A stretch of DNA of 64,000 nucleotides from Deefgea piscis (GCF_013284055.1 NZ_CP054143.1:62001-126000), one strand, 5' to 3'; numbered from the stretch's first letter, positions 53,499 to 62,262 are shown. Notes: generated by a model not told the origin, from the sequence alone. A program made the numbers and translations.

Positions 53499-54215
53499 TT
53501 AGCCTTTTACCGCAACGGCGGGCTCACTCGATAAAGCCTGCGCCTGCGGATAAATCAAGGGCTTAGCACTGGGCATCACTACGCCCAGCGAAATCACGTA
53601 TTTCAATGCCTCATCCACACTCATATCCAGCTCTTTAACGTCATCGGCTTTAGCCATAAACAAAAAGCCCGATGTCGGATTTGGCGTGGTGGGCACAAAC
53701 ACCGAAATCAATTCGCCACCGAGTTTGTCGCTAATTTCGCCACTGGGAATACCGGTCACAAAACCGACTGACCAAGTCCCTTGATGGGGAAACTGCACCA
53801 ACACGGCTTTGCGAAACGCATTGCCTGAATCAGAAAATAAGGTATCTGAAACTTGCTTCACGCTCATATAAATCGAGCGAACAATGGGAATGCGCTTCAA
53901 AATCGATTCGCCGACTTCCAACAAACGACGGCCCAAAATATTGGCAGCAAAAATCCCAGTTAACAACAGCACCAGCACCGTTAAAATCACTCCAAAGCCA
54001 GGAATGTTTTCTTCCCCTCTTAAGTGGGGAAATAACTGCGCCATCGCTTGCAAAATCCAATAATCAGGACGAACTTGATTTGGTACAAATGCCCCTAGCT
54101 GATCCATGGTGCTAATCAATAGATTGAGCACCCACAATGTGATCACTAAAGGAATCCAAATCAATAAACCAGTAAAAAAGTAGCGCTTAAATAATGAGGT
54201 CACAATTTTACTCAA
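53499..54215 (-). CDS. DUF502 family membrane protein
   Basis: A 238-residue inner-membrane protein of the DUF502 family. Two membrane helices are visible (about 12-34, TGLLIWIPLVITLWVLNLLI, and 72-95, FGVILTVLVLLLTGIFAANILG). Between and after them are the family stretches VGESILKRIPIVRSIYMSVKQV and VFVPTTPNPTSGFLF. The function is unknown. The reading frame opens with TTG at 54215; GTG at 54203 is an alternative. It sits between fmdB and aspS, an order common in betaproteobacteria. Confidence 0.88.
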   Translation of the reverse strand: MSKIVTSLFKRYFFTGLLIWIPLVITLWVLNLLISTMDQLGAFVPNQVRPDYWILQAMAQLFPHLRGEENIPGFGVILTVLVLLLTGIFAANILGRRLLEVGESILKRIPIVRSIYMSVKQVSDTLFSDSGNAFRKAVLVQFPHQGTWSVGFVTGIPSGEISDKLGGELISVFVPTTPNPTSGFLFMAKADDVKELDMSVDEALKYVISLGVVMPSAKPLIYPQAQALSSEPAVAVKG

Positions 54216-54226
54216 GTAAAAATCGA

Positions 54227-54436
54227 TTAAGAGCTCGAACCGGTTGTGCCAGAACCACCTTTAAAATCAGTTTGATACCAGCCAGACCCTTTGAGTTGAA
54301 AACCCGCCGCAGTCACGCACCGAGTGTATTTTTCGGCTTGGCAAGCTGGGCATTGCGTTAATGCATCAGCGGACATTTTTTGTAAGTGCTCGTCTTGATG
54401 ACCACACTCAGTACAGCGATAAGCATAAATAGGCAT
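54227..54436 (-). CDS. FmdB family zinc-ribbon protein
   Basis: A 69-residue small protein with the zinc ribbon MPIYAYRCTECGH and CPACQ, four cysteines in two CxxC pairs, followed by a Gly/Ser-rich tail. FmdB-type proteins are putative transcription regulators of unknown target. The ATG at 54436 is chosen because the family opening MPIYAYRC starts there and a -10 box lies 35-40 bases upstream; the longer open frame would include the promoter. Confidence 0.9.
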   Translation of the reverse strand: MPIYAYRCTECGHQDEHLQKMSADALTQCPACQAEKYTRCVTAAGFQLKGSGWYQTDFKGGSGTTGSSS

Positions 54437-54470
54437 AAAATATTCATACGCGACCAACCAGAAGGCGCTG

Positions 54471-54500
54471 ATTATACCTTGTTCGCACGCCAAGGTCGAA
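54471..54500 (-). promoter_or_regulatory. Promoter of the fmdB-DUF502-aspS operon
   Basis: Minus strand: -10 TATAAT at 54471-54476, with TTCGAC at 54495-54500 as a weak -35 (18-bp spacer). It fits the fmdB ATG at 54436. Confidence 0.6.
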
Positions 54501-54714
54501 ACCACAACTCATTCAAAGCAAATCAACGCCGCTTTACACTGCAGCAATCTCGCACTGCTGGGCTTTTTTTGCTTTAGGTTCACCGAATTTGCCGCTCATC
54601 AACGCTCAAGTCGTGCCTCTTAATGACTGATGCGTGATTACTTACAAACATTTCATATTACCGTCACACTCAATCCCTATGATGTAGTCCCTTCGTTGCC
54701 TGGGATTATTTGCT

Positions 54715-55683
54715 ATGTCATTTCGCCCTCTTTGCTTGCTACTTTGCTGTTTGGCGCTCCCCGCGCACGCCGATATCACCGTCGGCTTACTGACCTCGCG
54801 CAATGACGAGCAAACACTAGAAGATTGGCAACCGATTCTGAATGATCTGGCCGCCGTAGTCGGTCAACCGGTAAAAGCTTGGGTGGGCAATGATAGAGCG
54901 GTGTTATTGAATAAAATTAAAAACAATGAAATCCAAGTGGCCCGCGTTGATAACAAATTGGCGCTCGATGCGGTAGAAAATGCCAAGGCCGAAGTTTTTG
55001 CATCCTTAGTGCAAAGTGGCAATCAGGCAACGTATCGCAGCGTGATGTTAGTTCGCGCCAACAGCCCGATCAAAAATGCCGAGCAATTACTCCAACATCC
55101 TCAGCAACTGAACTACGCCTCAGGCATCCATGGCAGCACCGCTGAATATTACATTCCGCACTACCATTTGTTTTTACAAAAAAACATCATCCCAGAAAAT
55201 TATTTCAAACACATTGTGTATGGCAATGCCGAACAATCCTTTATTGCGCTGGCAACCCAGCAAGTCGATGTCGCCGTCAGTAATTCATTTGACTTAGAGC
55301 AGCTCAAAGAAAAATACCCGCGTGATCACGCCAAAATGCGCCTGATTTGGCAGTCGCCAGAATTTGCCTTTGACCCCTTAATTCAACGACAAGATCTACC
55401 TGCCCCGCTCAAAAACAAAATCAAACAGTTTTTTACTCAGTACGGCAAAACGGGTAACAACACCGCGCAAGCCAAACAGCGCTTATATTATGCCGACCAA
55501 TTGGCGGGGTTTATACCCGCGGACAATCGCAGCTTACGCCAAGTCACTGATTTACAGCTGTTTCATGATTTATTCAAACTCACCTTAAATAAAAAACTCG
55601 CTCATACCGAAAAAACGCAGCAGGAAGAAAACTATTACAAACGCTACCGCCAACTGACTCAATTACTCGGTGGTGCCAAATAA
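54715..55683 (+). CDS. PhnD-like periplasmic binding protein
   Basis: A 322-residue periplasmic protein of the phosphate/phosphite/phosphonate-binding (PhnD/PtxB-like) family. The signal peptide ends in LPAHA. Family motifs are ADITVGLLTSRNDEQTLEDWQPILNDLAAVVGQPVK, RSVMLVRANSPIKNAEQL and NYASGIHGSTAEYYIPHYHL. No permease or ATPase gene is adjacent, so it is an orphan: it may serve a transporter encoded elsewhere or a sensor. The C-terminus is a charged helix, not membrane-like. Confidence 0.85.
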   Translation: MSFRPLCLLLCCLALPAHADITVGLLTSRNDEQTLEDWQPILNDLAAVVGQPVKAWVGNDRAVLLNKIKNNEIQVARVDNKLALDAVENAKAEVFASLVQSGNQATYRSVMLVRANSPIKNAEQLLQHPQQLNYASGIHGSTAEYYIPHYHLFLQKNIIPENYFKHIVYGNAEQSFIALATQQVDVAVSNSFDLEQLKEKYPRDHAKMRLIWQSPEFAFDPLIQRQDLPAPLKNKIKQFFTQYGKTGNNTAQAKQRLYYADQLAGFIPADNRSLRQVTDLQLFHDLFKLTLNKKLAHTEKTQQEENYYKRYRQLTQLLGGAK

Positions 55684-55691
55684 CTCAGCGC

Positions 55692-55744
55692 TGGGGTATA
55701 TGCCGCTTACTTTTATTAAATTTAAGTTTCAGCAATATACCCAG
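55692..55744. repeat. GGGTAT...ATACCC intergenic repeat, copy 9
   Basis: GGGTATA at 55694-55700 is inverted relative to TATACCC at 55736-55742. It starts 9 bases past the PhnD-like stop. Confidence 0.55.
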
Positions 55745-55883
55745 ACTGATAATTGCGGCTAATCGCGTAATTAAATCCCTAAGCCATGCTTGATGCGCCT
55801 ATGATGAATCTAACCTCGTGCGCGATGCACCGTGCAGGTTGCCATTTATCATTACTACTTAATCATCAAATCGGAGCAACATC

Positions 55884-56000
55884 ATGGCCAAGGGTCAAGC
55901 ACGCAGCAATAAAGAAACTAAAAAACCGAAAAAAGAAAAATCAGCAACAGTGCCGGTAGCGGGCTTTATGCCTGCAGCAAAATCCAGCGATAAAAAATAA
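55884..56000 (+). CDS. Small lysine-rich protein
   Basis: A 38-residue protein starting MAKGQARSNKETKKPKKEKS and ending in a short Ala/Pro-rich tail, with a GGAG ribosome-binding site at 55873-55876. I recall similar short KGQ-x-RSNKE-type proteins in other proteobacteria, which supports a real gene, but their function is unknown. High positive charge suggests nucleic-acid or ribosome contact; that is speculation. A hairpin terminator follows. Confidence 0.75.
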   Translation: MAKGQARSNKETKKPKKEKSATVPVAGFMPAAKSSDKK

Positions 56001-56021
56001 TAAGCCCCTTATGGCTTAACG

Positions 56022-56052
56022 ATCGGCTTGAAACTAAGCCGTTCATTTTTTC
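56022..56052 (+). terminator. Terminator of the small lysine-rich protein gene
   Basis: CGGCTT (56024-56029) pairs with AAGCCG (56036-56041), followed by TTCATTTTTT. Confidence 0.7.
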
Positions 56053-56183
56053 TACCCGCCCCTACGCGATCCTAGGCCATGCAATACGCCATATTGATCC
56101 GCCACTTCTTTTTCTGCCTCTGCCGCCAACTTGTTCACACTGGTAACACTTTGCGAGTGTTTCATCCGCGCCGAATCGGCCAT
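56052..56183 (-). CDS. Possible 43-residue small protein
   Basis: A minus-strand frame from ATG 56183 to TAG at 56052-56054. It begins MADSARMKHSQSVTSVNKL, continues with an Ala/Glu-rich helix (AAEAEKEVADQYGVLHG) and ends in GLGSRRGG. Amino-acid composition looks protein-like and helical, but the ribosome-binding site is weak (GGGGTGG upstream) and I do not recognise a family. Confidence 0.35.
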   Translation of the reverse strand: MADSARMKHSQSVTSVNKLAAEAEKEVADQYGVLHGLGSRRGG

Positions 56184-56669
56184 GGCAGACCAGCCACCCC
56201 GCAAAAACCTGCTTAAAAAAAAGTCAGCACTTATTTATCCAAACAAATCATTAAGATAAGCCGTTTATCCACAGCTTATGCACGCAAAAACTCACGCCAC
56301 TTGAGCATAAAGCCATGAAATGGCCTATTTTTTCACATAGGCTTAGCCACTTTACAAGAGACACTTAATTTCAATGACTTAAGTGACTTACCCACAGCTG
56401 TAGCTGAATTTTATCCACGACTTCTGGGGATAAAATTCAAATTGATGGTGCATCACCAAATAGCCAGCACCAGCGCCAAGCAACTGTAATAATTACATCG
56501 CGCTTTTACGGCGAATGATTTGACCCAATAGGGGAAGCAAAGCATGATGCGCGCACCGTATAAAGGCGGCGCGTTGGCGCTTAATTGGTGGGCATAAGGC
56601 CCTGATTAAATCTGCATCACGCACCCAGCCGATAATCGGTTCACGATTTACTATGATTGGAATTTCACC
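56184..56669. other. Non-coding region with clustered DnaA-box-like sites
   Basis: About 490 bases without a convincing gene. Six 9-mers resemble the DnaA box TTATCCACA: 56235 (TTATCCAAA), 56265 (perfect), 56276 (TTATGCACG), 56388 (TTACCCACA), 56411 (TTATCCACG) and 56425-56433 on the minus strand (TTATCCCCA). An 11-bp perfect inverted repeat, GAATTTTATCC at 56406-56416 and GGATAAAATTC at 56428-56438, joins the last two. No dnaA, dnaN, gyrB or rpmH is in the window. Confidence 0.5.
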
Positions 56670-57053
56670 ATGAATTTAGAAAAAGTCATCTTTGGCTTCT
56701 TTATCTTACTGGCGTTTACGCTCAATTTTGGTTTTGTCATCGGCCAAATTGACATCGCCCACCAGCACGATGTGAATGAGCTGTTTGCGGCCATCATCGT
56801 GAATTTAATCGCCACGGTAATTAAATTTGGCGATCGAACTCAAGTCGGTGCGCTGCATTTAGCGACCAGCTTGGTGGCAGATTTACAGTTAATTGCCGCT
56901 AGTTTCGTCTGGTGGAAAGCGCTGTATATTACCCAAGTCGGAATGACGCCAGCGATTACCACCACCATTGTGTCGCTCTCTGCCGGCGCTTTGGCGGCCA
57001 ACTTGGTCTCGGTCATTTTATTAATTGGCGAAACCTTGCAACATCGCCGTTAA
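56670..57053 (+). CDS. DUF6394 family inner-membrane protein
   Basis: A 127-residue membrane protein with about four helices. The pattern (FTLNFGFVIGQIDIAHQHDVNELFAAIIVNLIATVIKFGDRTQVGALHLATSLVADLQLI) fits the small family found next to potassium channels. It stops 7 bases before the channel gene, so the two are co-transcribed. It may be a channel accessory subunit; this is inferred from context. Confidence 0.8.
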   Translation: MNLEKVIFGFFILLAFTLNFGFVIGQIDIAHQHDVNELFAAIIVNLIATVIKFGDRTQVGALHLATSLVADLQLIAASFVWWKALYITQVGMTPAITTTIVSLSAGALAANLVSVILLIGETLQHRR

Positions 57054-57060
57054 GCCTGTT

Positions 57061-58764
57061 ATGCCAAATATTTTCTTTTTAATGCTGCGGCGTTTACGCA
57101 CGCCGATTATCACGCTGATTTTGATCTACGCCATTTCGGTATTTGGTCTGGTATTGATTCCCGGTGTCGATAATGCCGGCCAGCCGTATCGGATGGATTT
57201 TTTCCACGCGATTTACTTTATCAGCTACACCGCCACCACCATTGGTTTTGGTGAGATTCCCTATGCCTTTACCAGCGCGCAAAGGATGTGGGTTTTAGTG
57301 TGTATTTATCTGGCGGTCATTGGCTGGACTTACGCCTTAAGCTCGATTTTCGCCTTATCTCGCGATCAAGCGCTGGCTAAAGCGCTGCAATACACCCGCT
57401 TTAGCAGCAAAGTAAAGCGGATGAATGAACCGTTTTATCTCATTTGTGGCTACGGGCAAACCGGGCGCATCCTTTGCGAAGTGCTCGACACACAAGACAT
57501 TCGCTTTGTGGTTATTGATCAACGTGAAGAACGAATTAATGAAGTGGCCTTGGCTGACTACCATTTTGACGCCCCATTTCACGCCGGCGACGCCGCCAAC
57601 CCTGAATTACTCAAAGTCGCCGGCTTATCGCACCCGCGCTGCATTGGGGTGCTGGGCATTACTGGCAATGAAAACACCAATCTATCGATTGCCATCACCG
57701 CCTATGTGTTACGGCCTAAGTTGCTATCGATTTGCCGCAGCAAAAACCAAGAAATTAGCGACAATATGGCGTCATTTGGCACCAATAAAGTCATTAATAT
57801 GTTTGAAGCGGTGGGCCAGCAGTTTCAACTGGCGATGCATGCCCCGGCCGTTTCGCATTTACGTAAGATTTTATCGGATTTTCCTGGCAACCCTTTCCCG
57901 CCGAGCATTAAACCGCCCAAGGGGCATTGGGTGATTGTCGGTTATGGGCGCTTTGGGCGCTCAATCCACAAAGCCTTATCGCAAGAAGGCATTAGCGTTC
58001 ATATTATCGACCCCGATCCACAGCCCGAGCTTGATCCGCAGATTTACCACAAAGCTTTAGGGGTTGACGCCGCCTCACTCAAAACAGCGGGCATTGAGCA
58101 CGCTGTGGGCTTATTTGTCTGCCACGATGACGACGCCAATAATCTCTCGTCGCTGGCCACCGCACGAGCGATTAACCCAGCACTATTTATTGTTGCGCGG
58201 CAAAATTTAGCTACCAATCATTTATTATTCAAAGCCTTTGCGCCAAGTTTTATTTCAATTCGAAGTGAAGTCGTTGCGCATGAAGCATTGCGCGCCATGG
58301 CCAATCCACTGTTGGCCCAGTTTGTTTTGACTTTAGTGACCAAAGAGGACGAATGGGCAAGGCAATTAACCAGCGACATCGAAAATCTTTGCCAAGGCAT
58401 TGTGCCGGAACACTGGACGGTGCGTTTAAACGCTAAAAATCCAGCGGCAGTGCAAGCTTTTCTAGCCCGCCCGCTGCCTGCATTACAGATCAAACATTTT
58501 TATCACAGCGTGATTGATCACGGCCGGCCATTGCAATGTATTGCGCTACTGCGTCGCCATGGTGAAAAAGATATTTTATTACCCAAAGCTGAAGACACAC
58601 TGCGCTTTGGCGATGAATTGCTATTTATTGGCGACCATCACGCCCAGCAATCTCACCAAGCCATGTGTAGTGAAGTCAGCTTAATGGAATACGCTCGCAC
58701 TGGGGCTGAGCAACCGCAAAGTTGGATATTTCGCAAAATCGCCGCGTGGCAAGAACGCATCTAA
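57061..58764 (+). CDS. Potassium channel protein with two TrkA-N (RCK) domains
   Basis: A 567-residue protein. Two membrane helices (about 11-33 and 73-92) flank a pore loop with the selectivity filter TTIGFGE (59-65). The cytoplasmic part carries two Rossmann-type RCK domains with dinucleotide motifs GYGQTGRILCEVL (about 127-139) and GYGRFGRSIHKAL (about 300-312), then a TrkA-C-like end. The ATG at 57061 is preferred to one 12 codons upstream inside the previous gene. It should conduct potassium under nucleotide control. Confidence 0.9.
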   Translation: MPNIFFLMLRRLRTPIITLILIYAISVFGLVLIPGVDNAGQPYRMDFFHAIYFISYTATTIGFGEIPYAFTSAQRMWVLVCIYLAVIGWTYALSSIFALSRDQALAKALQYTRFSSKVKRMNEPFYLICGYGQTGRILCEVLDTQDIRFVVIDQREERINEVALADYHFDAPFHAGDAANPELLKVAGLSHPRCIGVLGITGNENTNLSIAITAYVLRPKLLSICRSKNQEISDNMASFGTNKVINMFEAVGQQFQLAMHAPAVSHLRKILSDFPGNPFPPSIKPPKGHWVIVGYGRFGRSIHKALSQEGISVHIIDPDPQPELDPQIYHKALGVDAASLKTAGIEHAVGLFVCHDDDANNLSSLATARAINPALFIVARQNLATNHLLFKAFAPSFISIRSEVVAHEALRAMANPLLAQFVLTLVTKEDEWARQLTSDIENLCQGIVPEHWTVRLNAKNPAAVQAFLARPLPALQIKHFYHSVIDHGRPLQCIALLRRHGEKDILLPKAEDTLRFGDELLFIGDHHAQQSHQAMCSEVSLMEYARTGAEQPQSWIFRKIAAWQERI

Positions 58765-58814
58765 CACTCTGTGCCACCCGCGCGGTGGCACAGAAAGCCT
58801 ATACGGCACGGCGT

Positions 58815-59765
58815 TTACAGCAAATTACGTGGTTGGCCTTGCAAAAATCCGCCGATATTATCAATTAATTGATCGGCCAAAGTTTGCATGGTTTCCACGC
58901 TGGCCCACGCCACATGCGGTGTAATCAACAAATTGGGCAGCGCGACATCCAGCAGCGCATTGCCCGCAGTCGGTGGCTCAGTCACTAAAACATCCAAGCC
59001 CGCCCCAGCAATCTGCCCAGTTTGCAGTGCCGTTAGCAAATCAGCTTCATCCACTAAACCACCGCGCGCAGTATTAATCAGTAAGCTCGAAGTTTTCATC
59101 GCCGTCAATTCTGGCGCCGCAATCATGCCACGCGTTGCGTCATTGAGTGGGCAATGCAAACTTAAAATATCCGCCGTGGCCAACGCCTCGTCCCACGGCA
59201 AAAATCCTGGCCGAACCACGGCCGCACCACGATGCTCAACAAAAAACACCTGCATACCAAAAGCGCGTGCCAATGCTGCAGTCGCTTGTCCTAGTGCGCC
59301 CGAGCCGATCAAACACAAACGACTACCGGCCAAATCATGCAGTGGCGCACCAAAAACACAAAAACCACTGGCCGCCTGCCATGCTCCGGCCAACACTTGC
59401 TGCCGATACGACAGCAATTGTCGCCGCAAAGCCAACATCAGCATCAGCGTATGCTCGGCCACACCATGAATGGCATAATCACGAATATTGCACACCGCGA
59501 TATTCAATTCTTTTGCCGCCAACACGTCAATCTGGTTGTAGCCCGTTGCCGCTACCGCGATGAGTTTTAAATCGGGTAAAGCCGCCATCATTTCGCGGTG
59601 AATTGGTACTTTATTACTAATCGCCACACGGGCCCCTGCCAGTCTATCCACCACCTCATGGGCCTGCGTTTGCGGATATTCTTGCCAATGATGCGGCATC
59701 GCCAGCGGTTTTAAACGCACGGGCAAACTGGCTCGATCCAAAAAAACGATTAAAGGTTCATGCAT
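58815..59765 (-). CDS. D-2-hydroxyacid dehydrogenase (glycerate/hydroxypyruvate type)
   Basis: A 316-residue NAD(P)-dependent dehydrogenase. The nucleotide motif GSGALGQATAALARAFG (Rossmann loop), the catalytic Arg in NTARGGLVDE, a Glu in VTEPP and the His of ITPHVAW are present. Overall it fits the glycerate dehydrogenase/hydroxypyruvate reductase branch (EVVDRLAGARVAISNKVPI). The ATG at 59765 has GGAG 8 bases upstream; a GTG three codons earlier overlaps that GGAG and is rejected. Confidence 0.9.
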   Translation of the reverse strand: MHEPLIVFLDRASLPVRLKPLAMPHHWQEYPQTQAHEVVDRLAGARVAISNKVPIHREMMAALPDLKLIAVAATGYNQIDVLAAKELNIAVCNIRDYAIHGVAEHTLMLMLALRRQLLSYRQQVLAGAWQAASGFCVFGAPLHDLAGSRLCLIGSGALGQATAALARAFGMQVFFVEHRGAAVVRPGFLPWDEALATADILSLHCPLNDATRGMIAAPELTAMKTSSLLINTARGGLVDEADLLTALQTGQIAGAGLDVLVTEPPTAGNALLDVALPNLLITPHVAWASVETMQTLADQLIDNIGGFLQGQPRNLL

Positions 59766-59862
59766 CACATTCACTCCGTAAAAATAAAATCAACGCCAAC
59801 GATCAACATCAAAAAAACACCGCCCCCACCTAAATCATTAGCGCAAAGTGGAACTCGCCCCA

Positions 59863-60753
59863 TTAGCGAGCAAAATGGCTTGCGGCAAATTGCTCAATCG
59901 CTTGCGTCAAAGCCAAAGCGGGCCGAGTTTGCCGCGCCCAATGATGCCAATATAGTGGCACCGTAGTCGCAAATTCGGCGAGCGCCAACATCGTTCCAGC
60001 TGTTAGCTCCGTGGCAGCTTGCGCTCGCGGCACAATCGCATACGCCAACCCCGACTTGGCCGCGGCATACAATGCATGGCTTTCAGGGATCACATAACAA
60101 GGAAATTGCTCGTCGAGCAAAGCAAAACGCTCGCGCAGCAAGCGCCGATGCAAGCTTTCTTTTTGCCCAAACACCGCAGCCGGTGCGCCAGCCAAACTCT
60201 GCGCATGCACACCATTGGCAAAATATTGGGTAACAAATTGAGCATTGGCTACGCCAATATAGGGTAATTCACCTAAGGGTATTGCTACACAGCCAGCTAC
60301 AGGCAATGGCTGCGTGCTAATACATCCAATTACATCGCCAGAGCGCAGTAAATCAAGCGTATAAGCTTCATCATCGACCACACAATCGAGTAATAATTTT
60401 GCCGGTATTAAATTGGGCGCGATCGCCGCAATCAGGCCAATGGCCAAACTGTCGGCGGTAATGCCAACGCGTAAATTGCTCCATGCGACGTCGTCATTAT
60501 TCGCGTTAAATTGCGTCGCCAAATCGGCCTCCAGCAAGCGCACTTGCCGCACATGCGCCAGTAGTTTTTCGCCGCTGGCCGTGGCGCTAAGTGGCGTTTC
60601 ACGCCGCAGCAACACTTCGCCATGGCGCTCTTCGAGCTGGCGAATGCGCTGCGAAATCGCCGATGGCGTTAAATGCAAACGTTTAGCCGCCGCATCAAAA
60701 CTACCACAACGCAAAACCATATCCAGTGCTTCGAGTAATTTGTAATCAAACAT
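59863..60753 (-). CDS. argP: ArgP-like LysR family regulator
   Basis: A 296-residue LysR protein closest in pattern to ArgP (IciA/LysG). The opening FDYKLLEALDMVLRCGSFDAAAKRLHLTPSAISQRIRQLEE and the continuation LLAHVRQVRLLEADL match that subfamily. In E. coli ArgP responds to lysine and arginine and controls argO, dapB, lysA and others. Here it is divergent from lysA with a 162-bp spacer and no argO-like exporter is beside it. The ATG at 60753 is used; the frame continues 27 codons upstream without homology. Confidence 0.85.
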   Translation of the reverse strand: MFDYKLLEALDMVLRCGSFDAAAKRLHLTPSAISQRIRQLEERHGEVLLRRETPLSATASGEKLLAHVRQVRLLEADLATQFNANNDDVAWSNLRVGITADSLAIGLIAAIAPNLIPAKLLLDCVVDDEAYTLDLLRSGDVIGCISTQPLPVAGCVAIPLGELPYIGVANAQFVTQYFANGVHAQSLAGAPAAVFGQKESLHRRLLRERFALLDEQFPCYVIPESHALYAAAKSGLAYAIVPRAQAATELTAGTMLALAEFATTVPLYWHHWARQTRPALALTQAIEQFAASHFAR

Positions 60754-60915
60754 AAGCAAAAATGGTGGGGGCATAGAATTAATCGTTTTACCACGATTTC
60801 GCAATCTGATTGAATAGCAGCCATAAAAATGCAAACCAAAGCGCTGAATTGCCGCCTATTGGCGCGGCACTGTCGCTGCTTATGTCTTGCCAAACCCAAC
60901 CCACTGGAAAAACCA

Positions 60916-62148
60916 ATGAAAGCGCTGAACGCCGAACAGATTTGCAGCATTGCCGCCGAGTTTTCTACCCCAACATGGACTTACAATGCCGCGACCATTC
61001 GCCAGCGCATTGGCCAACTTAAAGCATTTGACACCATTCGTTTTGCGCAAAAAGCCAATTCAAATATTCATATTTTGCGGTTAATGCGTGAGCAAGGCGT
61101 AAAAGTCGATTCGGTGTCGCTCGGTGAAATCGAGCGCGCGATTGCGGCGGGCTTTGCCACCGGTGCTGATGCCGACGACATTGTATTCACCGCCGATTTA
61201 CTCGATCGCGCCACCTTGGCGCGCGTGGTTGAGCTGGATATTCAAGTCAATTGCGGCAGCCCGCAAATGCTAGAGCAACTGGGCGCAGCGCATCCAGGAC
61301 ACCGCGTTTGGCTACGGATCAACCCCGGTTTTGGTCACGGCCATAGCCAAAAAACCAATACCGGTGGCGAGCAAAGCAAGCACGGGATTTGGCATGAGCA
61401 ACTACCCGAAGCTTTGGCCTTGATCGAAAAATATCAGCTCGATTTAGTCGGCCTGCATATGCATATTGGCTCGGGCGTGGATTACAGTCATTTGCAAGAC
61501 GTTTGCGCCGCAATGGTGGCGCAAGTGAAACAATCGGGCCGTGATATTCGAGCGATTTCAGCCGGCGGCGGCTTATCGATTCCTTACAAAGTCGGCGGCG
61601 AGCCGATTGATACCGCGCATTACTTTCATTTATGGGATGCTGCGCGCCAAGAGATTGCGGCCTTTTTAGGGCATCCAGTGCATTTAGAAATCGAACCGGG
61701 TCGTTTTTTAGTCGCGGAAAGTGGCCAATTAATTGCCGAAGTGCGCGCCAAAAAAGACGTGGGCAACAACCATTTTGTCTTAGTTGACGCCGGTTTTTCT
61801 GATCTGATGCGCCCCGCGATGTATGGCAGTTATCATGAAATCAGCATTTTGCGCGCTGATGGCACGCCAGCGGATGGCGCGCTACGCCCCACAGTCTTGG
61901 CCGGACCCTTGTGTGAATCAGGCGACGTATTTACCCAAGCTGAAGGTGGCGTGGTTGAGCCGCGTTTACTGCCTAGCGCTCAAATTGGCGATTGGGTGGT
62001 TTTTCACGACACCGGCGCTTATGGTGCCAGCATGTCATCCAATTACAATACCCGACCACTAATCGCCGAAGTGCTGATCGATGGCGATGCGATCCGGCAA
62101 ATTCGCCGCCGGCAAACCGTCGCCGAACTGTTAGCGCTTGAATTGTAA
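60916..62148 (+). CDS. lysA: Diaminopimelate decarboxylase
   Basis: A 410-residue PLP enzyme that makes L-lysine from meso-diaminopimelate. The PLP lysine is K46 in RFAQKANSN; further motifs are EQGVKVDSVSLGEIERA, the HSQKTNTGGEQSKHGIW loop, MHIGSGVDY, EIEPGRFLV and the active-site Cys in GPLCESGDVF. It follows the E. coli-type LysA closely over its whole length. The ATG at 60916 is chosen; an in-frame start 29 codons upstream precedes the regulator spacer and has no homology. Probably controlled by the divergent LysR-type gene. Confidence 0.96.
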   Translation: MKALNAEQICSIAAEFSTPTWTYNAATIRQRIGQLKAFDTIRFAQKANSNIHILRLMREQGVKVDSVSLGEIERAIAAGFATGADADDIVFTADLLDRATLARVVELDIQVNCGSPQMLEQLGAAHPGHRVWLRINPGFGHGHSQKTNTGGEQSKHGIWHEQLPEALALIEKYQLDLVGLHMHIGSGVDYSHLQDVCAAMVAQVKQSGRDIRAISAGGGLSIPYKVGGEPIDTAHYFHLWDAARQEIAAFLGHPVHLEIEPGRFLVAESGQLIAEVRAKKDVGNNHFVLVDAGFSDLMRPAMYGSYHEISILRADGTPADGALRPTVLAGPLCESGDVFTQAEGGVVEPRLLPSAQIGDWVVFHDTGAYGASMSSNYNTRPLIAEVLIDGDAIRQIRRRQTVAELLALEL

Positions 62149-62192
62149 AGCGAAATAGTTAACACCGTGCCACATTGTAATTACCGGCAATA

Positions 62193-62212
62193 GGCGACAC
62201 AATTGTGCCGCC
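62193..62212. promoter_or_regulatory. 20-bp palindrome between lysA and gltS
   Basis: GGCG-A-CACAATTGTG-C-CGCC: all pairs complementary except one A/C. It lies 51 bases before the gltS ATG. It may be an operator of gltS or part of the lysA 3' end; there is no T run. Confidence 0.4.
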
Positions 62213-62262
62213 CTTATTCTTACAGCGCCACATTCCATATGGGCATTACTTAGGAAAACCTT

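Noticed and set aside
54535-54575. Hairpin CAGCA...TGCTG followed by T7
   Set aside because: It looks like a plus-strand terminator, but no plus-strand gene precedes it (fmdB is transcribed the other way); possibly chance or a relic.
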